Assembly (NCBI GenBank): GCA_017475875.1
Contig: JAFVET010000099.1
Location: forward strand, 1 to 10,485
DNA: 10,485 nucleotides
From: Candidatus Methanomethylophilaceae archaeon
GTDB lineage: Archaea > Thermoplasmatota > Thermoplasmata > Methanomassiliicoccales > Methanomethylophilaceae
Direction: 5' to 3'
The position numbers were made by a program, and so were the translations under genes. The notes under the pieces are model-generated. The model searched no databases. It was not told where the DNA came from and saw nothing but the letters and a program-made list of their open reading frames with translations. This document shows, one piece after another, positions 5,764 to 10,485 of this stretch; position 1 is the first letter of the stretch; each line of letters begins with the position of its first letter.

Positions 5764-6990
5764 ATGGGCGACTGGATAGACGACTGCCTCCCCCGTGCCG
5801 AGGCGGTGGCGTCGAAGGGATTCTGCGACCACTGTCTCGGTCGCATGTTCGCCAAACAGGGCTACGGCCTGACCAACGAGCAGCGCGGGCGCATGTTGCG
5901 CGAGGCCCTCTCCGATTCGGGGAAGGACTTCGCCCCCGCCGACCCGTGTCCACTCTGCGAGGACATCTTCCCCCTGCTCCCGCGTTTCGCGGAGGCCGCC
6001 GGGGAGGAACTCGCCAAGGTCCGCTCGGACAACTTCCTCATAGGCACGAAGGTGGAACCCGAGATCGCCGAACGCGAGAAGGCGTTCATAGCCGAGATGG
6101 GCCTGGAGGACGCCGAGTCCCTGAAGGCCGAGCTCAACCGCGAGATCGGGAAGCTCGTCCTGCCCATGGCGGGACGTCCCGTCGAGTTCAAGCAGCCCCA
6201 GGTCGTCGCGCTCGTGGACACAAGGTTCGCGGACGTGACGCTCGACATCGCACCGGTTTTCATAGCCGGACGTTACAACAAGCTCAGCCGCGAGATCCCC
6301 CAGACCATATGGCCCTGCAGGGTCTGCCACGGGAAGGGGTGCGACCACTGCCACGGGAAGGGGAAGATGTACCCAACCTCGGTCCAGGAGATCATCGGGG
6401 ACATAGCGGTCGAGATGGCCGGCGGGAAGGAGCACTTCTTCCACGGCATGGGTCGCGAGGACATAGACGCCAGGATGCTCGGGGACGGAAGGCCGTTCAT
6501 ATTGGAGATCAGCCAGCCCATGAACCGTTTCGTGGACCTGGAGGAGCTCGAGAGGCGTGCCAACGTCGGCGAGCTGGCAAAATTCAATTCGCTGCACTTC
6601 GTGGGCAGGGAGATGGTGGAGCGCTACAAGGCCGAAGCCGCTTTCAAGACCTATCGCGTGCACGTGATCCCCGAGGGTAAAGTTGATAAACAAGCAGTTG
6701 TTAGCGTCGCCTTATCGTTCAAGGACACCGGTATAGATCAGAGGACTCCACGCCGGGTAGAGCACAGACGTGCCGACCTGGTGAGGAAGAGGACGATCCA
6801 TTGGGTCAGGGCGGATTCGGTGACCGAGGACTCGTTCGATCTCGAACTGGAGACCGATTCGGGTACCTACGTCAAGGAGTTCGTGTCCGGAGATGACGGA
6901 CGCACCGAACCGAGCTTCAGCGAGAGGCTCGGGGTCCAATGCAAGGTAGAGACCTTAGACGTACTGGCGATCCACTATCAAGAACAATGA
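5764..6990 (+). CDS. pus10: tRNA pseudouridine synthase Pus10 (Psi54/Psi55)
   Basis: The product is 408 residues, a full-length archaeal Pus10, which makes pseudouridine at positions 54 and 55 of tRNA in place of bacterial TruB. The N-terminal part carries a zinc-site Cys set, CDHC (21-24) and CPLC (62-65), and a THUMP-like region. A second Cys cluster, CRVC and CDHC with GKG repeats (185-200), follows. The catalytic domain has GREDIDAR (230-237, with D233 the expected catalytic Asp) and DGRPFILEI (241-249). It continues with IDQRTPRRVEHRRAD (324-338) and GTYVKEFVSGDDGRTEPS (367-384). All known key motifs are present. A ribosome-binding GGTG overlaps the preceding TGA stop with 9-nt spacing. 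A short stretch at 6676-6720 uses A/T-ending codons unlike the rest. Confidence 0.95.
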   Translation: MGDWIDDCLPRAEAVASKGFCDHCLGRMFAKQGYGLTNEQRGRMLREALSDSGKDFAPADPCPLCEDIFPLLPRFAEAAGEELAKVRSDNFLIGTKVEPEIAEREKAFIAEMGLEDAESLKAELNREIGKLVLPMAGRPVEFKQPQVVALVDTRFADVTLDIAPVFIAGRYNKLSREIPQTIWPCRVCHGKGCDHCHGKGKMYPTSVQEIIGDIAVEMAGGKEHFFHGMGREDIDARMLGDGRPFILEISQPMNRFVDLEELERRANVGELAKFNSLHFVGREMVERYKAEAAFKTYRVHVIPEGKVDKQAVVSVALSFKDTGIDQRTPRRVEHRRADLVRKRTIHWVRADSVTEDSFDLELETDSGTYVKEFVSGDDGRTEPSFSERLGVQCKVETLDVLAIHYQEQ

Positions 6991-6999
6991 GGTATCAAG

Positions 7000-7293
7000 A
7001 TGCAGAGATCCAGAGGAACAAGGACGAAGACCCGCAACGTCCTTAAGAAGAAACCGAGGGCACGCGGCCTTTCCCCCATCACCAAGGGACTCCAGACGTT
7101 CGAGGAGGGCGAGAAGGTCAACATCATAATCGACCCCAGCGTCCACAAGGGTATGCCCTTCTCCAGGTTCCACGGCCTGACCGGTGTCGTCATCGGTTCC
7201 AGGGGTGCGGCCTACGAGGTAAGCGTCAAGGACGGCAACAAGACCAAGACCGTCGTCGCACGCCCCGAGCACCTTGTCAGAAACAACGACTGA
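7000..7293 (+). CDS. rpl21e: large-subunit ribosomal protein L21e
   Basis: The product is 97 residues, the expected size for archaeal L21e (eL21), which binds 23S and 5S rRNA near the central protuberance. The very basic N-terminus (RSRGTRTKTRNVLKKKPRARG, with flanks) and the SH3-like barrel segments are typical. These are YEEG-equivalent FEEGEKVNIIIDPSVHKGMP, FHGLTGVVIGSRGAAYEV and a C-terminal RPEHLVRN. The start at 7000 has TGAGGT upstream, overlapping the pus10 stop at 9-nt spacing. The order L21e, RpoF, DUF655, KsgA is a conserved archaeal cluster, which supports the neighbour calls. Confidence 0.96.
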   Translation: MQRSRGTRTKTRNVLKKKPRARGLSPITKGLQTFEEGEKVNIIIDPSVHKGMPFSRFHGLTGVVIGSRGAAYEVSVKDGNKTKTVVARPEHLVRNND

Positions 7294-7302
7294 GGTGGGG
7301 GC
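7291..7302 (+). promoter_or_regulatory. stop-overlapping ribosome-binding site that fixes the rpoF TTG start
   Basis: TGAGGTGGGGGC contains the L21e stop codon and a strong GAGGTG Shine-Dalgarno sequence, followed directly by TTG at 7303. The spacing matches that of the other 9-nt junctions in this operon, which supports TTG rather than a later ATG (7342) as the start. Confidence 0.6.
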
Positions 7303-7629
7303 TTGGCGGAGCACTACGTGACTCTGGCAGAGGTTCGCGACATGCTCGCTGCGGAGGAAGGGGCCAGGGAGCTCCTTACCTCCCAGAGGCAGGCGCTCGA
7401 GCACTCCCAGAGGGTCATGTCCCTTTCAACCGAATCCGCTCTGGCACTCAGGGACGAGATTCTCGCAATGAGCGACATAGAAGGCATGAGCGAGGCGTTG
7501 GCGGTCAAGATCGCCGACATACTCCCGCAATACCCGGAGGACGTCCGTGCCATCATGTCCAAAGAGAGGATCCTCCTCGAACCCGAGCAGATCAACAAGA
7601 TTCTGGATACGGTAGCGAAATACCTTTGA
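7303..7629 (+). CDS. rpoF: RNA polymerase subunit F (Rpb4 homologue)
   Basis: The product is 108 residues, the normal length for archaeal RpoF, which pairs with RpoE (Rpb7) to form the stalk of RNA polymerase. The N-terminal beta strand and helix YVTLAEVRDMLA (4-15) and a charged middle helix are typical. So is the C-terminal HRDC-like domain, with ALAVKIADILPQYPEDVRAI and LEPEQINKILDTVAKYL. The start codon is TTG, chosen because the L21e stop-embedded ribosome-binding site lies at the same 9-nt spacing as at the other junctions. Starting at the next ATG would remove the conserved N-terminal strand that contacts RpoE. Position between L21e and DUF655 matches the usual archaeal gene order. Confidence 0.93.
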   Translation: MAEHYVTLAEVRDMLAAEEGARELLTSQRQALEHSQRVMSLSTESALALRDEILAMSDIEGMSEALAVKIADILPQYPEDVRAIMSKERILLEPEQINKILDTVAKYL

Positions 7630-7638
7630 GGCATACAC

Positions 7639-8187
7639 ATGGAAGAATACGCGGTCATCCTAGATTTCCTCGCGCAGGGTACTGCAGGGGGCCCCAAGTA
7701 TGGTAAGAGGGAGCCTTTAGCGTACGCTGTGGGGGAGAAGGAGTTCAGGCTCTTCGAGCTGGTCCCCAAGGCCACGGCCAACATCCTGGTGGGGGACCGC
7801 GTATTCATCGGTAGGGACGAGGGCAAGCGCGAGGTCATCGACCACGTCAAGCGCCGTATAGGCTTCAACGACCTGACCAGCAACGCCGCCTCCGAACTGG
7901 AGTACGCGGTCGTGCAGATCGTCCTGGACGACGAGGCCAAGTACATCCAGTTCTACAACAACGCCGAAGCCATAAACCTCAAGAAACACCTCCTCGAGGA
8001 GCTTCCCGGTCTCGGGAAGAAGTCCGTCGGGGCGATTCTCGAGTCCCGTAAGCAGGGGCCTTTCCAGAGTTTCGACGACCTTTCCGCCCGTGCGGGCATC
8101 AAGAACCCCGAGAAGTACATCGCCGCGCGTATCTGTCTCGAGATCCAGGATCCCGACAGGAAGCGCTACCTCTTCGTCTCGAGATGA
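7639..8187 (+). CDS. DUF655 protein, helix-hairpin-helix nucleic-acid-binding
   Basis: The product is 182 residues and matches the archaeal DUF655 family (COG1491). It starts with EEYAVILDFLAQG and has an OB-like N-terminal part with VGDRVFIGRD (51-60). The C-terminal half carries a helix-hairpin-helix unit, LLEELPGLGKKSVGAILESR (118-137), then PFQSFDDLSARAGIKNP (141-157). The family is predicted to bind RNA or DNA; its exact biochemical role is not established. Constant association with rpoF and ksgA across archaea suggests a job in transcription-coupled ribosome assembly, which is inference. The ribosome-binding site TGAGGC overlaps the rpoF stop with 9-nt spacing, and the end overlaps ksgA as ATGA. 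Confidence 0.92.
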   Translation: MEEYAVILDFLAQGTAGGPKYGKREPLAYAVGEKEFRLFELVPKATANILVGDRVFIGRDEGKREVIDHVKRRIGFNDLTSNAASELEYAVVQIVLDDEAKYIQFYNNAEAINLKKHLLEELPGLGKKSVGAILESRKQGPFQSFDDLSARAGIKNPEKYIAARICLEIQDPDRKRYLFVSR

Positions 8188-8969
8188 AACCCACCGGCGA
8201 TCTCATCCTCGACACGGGCATAAAGCCCAAGAAGAGCAAGGGTCAGAATTTTTTGACGGACGGACGCGTCGCCGACCGTCACATCGGTTATGCCGAAATA
8301 CAGCCCGGAGACCGTGTGTTGGAGGTCGGACCGGGATTGGGGATTCTCACGGAGCGCCTTCTCGCGACGGGATGCGACCTCACATGCATAGAGATCGACG
8401 ATATCCTCGCCGAACACATCGGCAAGACCTATGGTGACAGGCTCGAACTGATACACGCCGATGCCGTGAAGGAACCGTTCCCACCGTTCGACGTGTTCGT
8501 CAGCAACCTCCCGTACAGCGTGTCCACGCCCATCATATTCAAACTCCTGGAACACGACTTCAGGACGGCGGTCGTGATGGTCCAGAAGGAGTTCGCCGAC
8601 CGCATGGTCGCCGATGTGGGGAGTCCCGATTACTCGAGGCTCACTGTCAACCTTTTCTACAAGGCGGATTGCACGGTGTTGGAGACCGTCCCCGCATCCA
8701 GGTTCAACCCCCGTCCGAAAGTCGATTCAGCACTGGTCAGGATAAGTCCCCGGCCGGCACCGTTCGAGGTGTTGGACGAGAAGACGTTCCATCGTGTCGT
8801 GGAGGTCGCATTCAACCACCGCCGCAAGAAGATCCGCACGTCCCTGAAATCGGCCGGACTTCCGGTGACCGAGGACATGCCGTTCCTGGACGACCGCGTT
8901 GAGGATCTGAGACCTTCCGAGATCGCCATGTTGTCCGATGCCGTCTATCTGGAAAGGCAGCGCATCTGA
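8184..8969 (+). CDS. ksgA: 16S rRNA dimethyladenosine transferase KsgA/Dim1
   Basis: The product is 261 residues, the usual length for archaeal KsgA/Dim1, which dimethylates the two adjacent adenosines near the 3' end of 16S rRNA and acts as a checkpoint in small-subunit maturation. Visible motifs are the N-terminal GQNFLTD (20-26), the SAM-binding motif I EVGPGLGILT (47-56), the acidic IEID (69-72), ADAV (92-95), and the motif IV catalytic NLPYS (108-112). They continue with the target-recognition FNPRPKVDSA (174-183) and a C-terminal helical domain with FNHRRKKIRTSL (210-221). All catalytic positions are intact. The start is set by the ATGA overlap with the DUF655 gene. It is the last gene of the operon; a hairpin and T-run follow. 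Confidence 0.96.
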   Translation: MKPTGDLILDTGIKPKKSKGQNFLTDGRVADRHIGYAEIQPGDRVLEVGPGLGILTERLLATGCDLTCIEIDDILAEHIGKTYGDRLELIHADAVKEPFPPFDVFVSNLPYSVSTPIIFKLLEHDFRTAVVMVQKEFADRMVADVGSPDYSRLTVNLFYKADCTVLETVPASRFNPRPKVDSALVRISPRPAPFEVLDEKTFHRVVEVAFNHRRKKIRTSLKSAGLPVTEDMPFLDDRVEDLRPSEIAMLSDAVYLERQRI

Positions 8970-8972
8970 GCG

Positions 8973-9011
8973 GTGGAGTCCCGTTTCGGGAGCATCCCAC
9001 GGCCATCTTTT
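8973..9011 (+). terminator. possible hairpin terminator after ksgA
   Basis: The 72-bp spacer after ksgA contains TCCCG-TTT-CGGGA (8979-8991), a perfect 5-bp stem. It is flanked by GTGG (8973-8976) and CCAC (8997-9000), which can close an outer stem across an internal loop. A TTTT tract follows at 9008-9011. Archaeal terminators often rely on the T-tract alone, so the hairpin may be incidental. The same T-tract forms part of the next TATA-like element. Confidence 0.35.
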
Positions 9012-9014
9012 AAT
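9007..9014 (+). promoter_or_regulatory. TATA-like element of the Ygr210 GTPase / DNA polymerase unit
   Basis: CTTTTAAT is centred about 31 bp upstream of the ATG at 9042, so transcription would begin within a few bases of the start codon (a leaderless or nearly leaderless transcript). It is weaker than the other TATA boxes in the window. Confidence 0.42.
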
Positions 9015-9041
9015 CGTTGAAGGATATAGCCGTTCGATAGC

Positions 9042-10229
9042 ATGCAGATTGGAATCGTAGGCAAACCGAACGTTGGGAAATCGACATTCTTCGGGGCGGC
9101 GACAATGGCCCCCGTCGAGATAGCCAACTATCCGTTCACCACCATCGAGCCCAACAAAGGGATGGCCTATGTCCGCACCCCGTGCCCCTGCAGGCAGCTC
9201 GGCGTCACATGCACGCCGCACAACTCGATGTGCATCGACGGTACCAGGATGGTGCCCGTGGAACTCCTCGACGTCGCCGGACTGGTTCCCGACGCTTGGC
9301 AGGGGAAGGGTCTCGGCAACCAGTTCCTGGACGACCTCAGGCAGGCGGACGCCCTGATAAGCGTGGTGGACCTCAGCGGTTCCACGGACATCGAAGGAGT
9401 TCCGGGGGACGTCGGTTCGCACGACCCCGCCGAAGACATCCTGTTCCTCCAGAAGGAGATCGACTGTTGGATGCGCGAGATAATCAAGAACGGGTTCTCG
9501 AGGATCGCCAGACAGGCCAAGATGCAGGGTAGCAAACCCGAGGTGATCCTCCACGAGAGGCTGGCGGGACTCAATGTGACCGAGGCGCAGATAAAGGACG
9601 CCCTGAGGGCAGTCCCCCTTCCGGAAGACCCGACGAAGTGGGACGACGATCTCCTGTTCAACCTCTGTTCGGAGATAAGGGCCCGTTCGAAACCGATGAT
9701 CGCAGCCATGAACAAGGCGGACATCGCCCCCGAAGGCAACGCGGAAAAGGTCAGAGCGGTGAACAAGGTGTGCATCGAGACGATGGCGGAGACCGAGCTC
9801 GCCCTCAAGAAGGCGGCCGCGGCCGGACTGGTCGAATACGAACCCGGGGACCCGACGTTCAAGGTCAAGGACGGGGTTAAGCTGTCCGACGGACAGAGGA
9901 AGGCGCTCGATTACATGAAGTCCAACATGGAACGTCTCGGTGGGACCGGGATCCAGAAGTGTCTCGAGTCCGCCGCGTTCGACATGTTGGACCTCATCAC
10001 CGTGTACCCTGTGGAGGACGAGACCAAGTACACCGACCACTTCGGGAGGGTCCTCCCGGACGCGTTCCTGGTTCCGCGCGGCTCCACGGCGAGGGATCTC
10101 GCCTACAGGGTCCACACCGAACTCGGCGACAAGTTCATCCGTGCTGTCAACGCGAAGACCAAACGCACCGTCGGAGCGGACTACGTCCTCGAGGACGGTG
10201 ACGTCATCCGCATAGTGGCGAACAAGTGA
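9042..10229 (+). CDS. Ygr210-type Obg-family GTPase with TGS domain
   Basis: The product is 395 residues, the normal length for the archaeal Ygr210/OLA1-related branch of Obg GTPases. The G motifs are GKPNVGKST (7-15), a TT switch in YPFTTIEPN (30-38), DVAGL (77-81) and NKAD (224-227). A four-Cys insert (C48, C50, C57, C64) between the first two motifs is typical of this branch and could bind metal. A helical insertion spans about 130-215. The C-terminal TGS domain covers about 315-393 and includes VYPVEDE, DAFLVPRGSTARDLA and YVLEDGDVIRI. These GTPases are linked to the ribosome and translation, though a precise archaeal role is not established. It probably starts a new transcript and lies 4 nt before the DNA polymerase gene. 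Confidence 0.94.
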   Translation: MQIGIVGKPNVGKSTFFGAATMAPVEIANYPFTTIEPNKGMAYVRTPCPCRQLGVTCTPHNSMCIDGTRMVPVELLDVAGLVPDAWQGKGLGNQFLDDLRQADALISVVDLSGSTDIEGVPGDVGSHDPAEDILFLQKEIDCWMREIIKNGFSRIARQAKMQGSKPEVILHERLAGLNVTEAQIKDALRAVPLPEDPTKWDDDLLFNLCSEIRARSKPMIAAMNKADIAPEGNAEKVRAVNKVCIETMAETELALKKAAAAGLVEYEPGDPTFKVKDGVKLSDGQRKALDYMKSNMERLGGTGIQKCLESAAFDMLDLITVYPVEDETKYTDHFGRVLPDAFLVPRGSTARDLAYRVHTELGDKFIRAVNAKTKRTVGADYVLEDGDVIRIVANK

Positions 10230-10233
10230 TACG

Positions 10234-10485
10234 ATGGGCACCTGGGACGTCCTTCTGATATCGTCGTCTACCGCGACAGTCGACGGCGAGGTCGCGGTCG
10301 AGCTTTACGGGAAGACGCGCGACCACAAATCCATCACCATCCTCGTCTACGGGGTGGAGGCGTATCTGTACCTGGTGGATCCGAAGCCCGGTCAGGAGGA
10401 CGAACTCGCCAATGACCCAGGTGTCAAGGAGGTCTCCCATCGCAGGCTGATGTACCGCACGGAGATGCACGACACCCTCAAGGTC
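10234..10485 (+). CDS. polB: family B DNA polymerase, N-terminal fragment (continues past window)
   Basis: My translation from the ATG at 10234 is open for 84 residues to the window end. The opening strand MGTWDVLLISSST, then VAVELYGKTRDHKSITILV and EAYLYLVDP, fits the N-terminal domain of archaeal family B DNA polymerases. In those proteins a strand-turn-strand reading like ELYGRTRDGKS leads into a PYFY-type motif; here that position is AYLYLV, a variation. The downstream region, PGVKEVSHRRLMYRTEMHDTLKV with its flanks, matches the usual V-x-x-V region before the exonuclease domain. Exonuclease and polymerase motifs would lie outside the window, so activity cannot be judged. It sits 4 nt after the GTPase stop and is probably co-transcribed with it. 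Confidence 0.75.
   Translation, partial: MGTWDVLLISSSTATVDGEVAVELYGKTRDHKSITILVYGVEAYLYLVDPKPGQEDELANDPGVKEVSHRRLMYRTEMHDTLKV

Noticed and set aside
5071..6693. A 540-residue open frame on the minus strand opposite the KH and pus10 genes
   Set aside because: It is rich in His, Val, Leu, Arg and Asp, as expected from reading GC-ending codons backwards. It has no recognisable motif, and the plus strand holds well-identified conserved genes here.
8727..10241. A 504-residue minus-strand open frame opposite ksgA and the GTPase
   Set aside because: It is the same composition artefact: stop-free antisense of GC-rich codons, with no family signature and no promoter.
1..10485. tRNA or rRNA genes, CRISPR array, insertion sequence or prophage
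   Set aside because: I saw no regularly spaced repeats, no transposase or integrase motifs, and no tRNA-like or rRNA-like stretches. All sizeable space is taken by the genes listed.

Overview
This window is archaeal chromosomal DNA. The evidence is the set of translation and transcription genes (aIF1A, Rio1 kinase, a two-KH Dim2/Pno1-type protein, Pus10, L21e, RpoF/Rpb4, a DUF655 protein, KsgA/Dim1 and a Ygr210-type GTPase), TATA-box promoters with leaderless or very short-leader starts, and GGTG-type ribosome-binding sites. By eye it is GC-rich with strongly GC-ending codons. The gene set, the composition and near-exclusive TGA stops would fit Thermoplasmatota, for example Methanomassiliicoccales. 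That placement is an inference and rests on no single diagnostic gene.

Left part (1-4054) holds lineage-specific or less conserved genes in small units. A minus-strand pair encodes a membrane-anchored, Cys-rich exported protein and, coupled to it by an ATGA overlap, a multi-membrane GT-C-type glycosyltransferase that runs off the window start. Next is a minus-strand metallophosphoesterase. It is divergent from a short plus-strand hypothetical gene, and the two share a symmetric back-to-back TATA arrangement. The hypothetical gene converges on, and overlaps, a minus-strand low-molecular-weight phosphatase homologue. That homologue has Ser in place of the catalytic Cys and seems to lack the general-acid Asp-Pro, so it is a probable pseudophosphatase.

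The middle (4079-8969) is one tight plus-strand operon of eight genes: aIF1A, rio1, KH (Dim2-like), pus10, rpl21e, rpoF, DUF655 and ksgA. Three of the products (Rio1, Dim2-like, KsgA/Dim1) belong to late small-subunit ribosome maturation. The others supply initiation, tRNA pseudouridylation, the large subunit and RNA polymerase. Five of the seven junctions have exactly 9 nt between genes, with the stop codon embedded in the Shine-Dalgarno sequence (TGAGG). The other two are ATGA overlaps.

The right end (9042-10485) is a second plus-strand unit: a Ygr210-type TGS GTPase followed 4 nt later by the start of a family B DNA polymerase, cut by the window end. I see no mobile element, CRISPR array, tRNA or rRNA. 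No gap without a gene exceeds about 170 bp.
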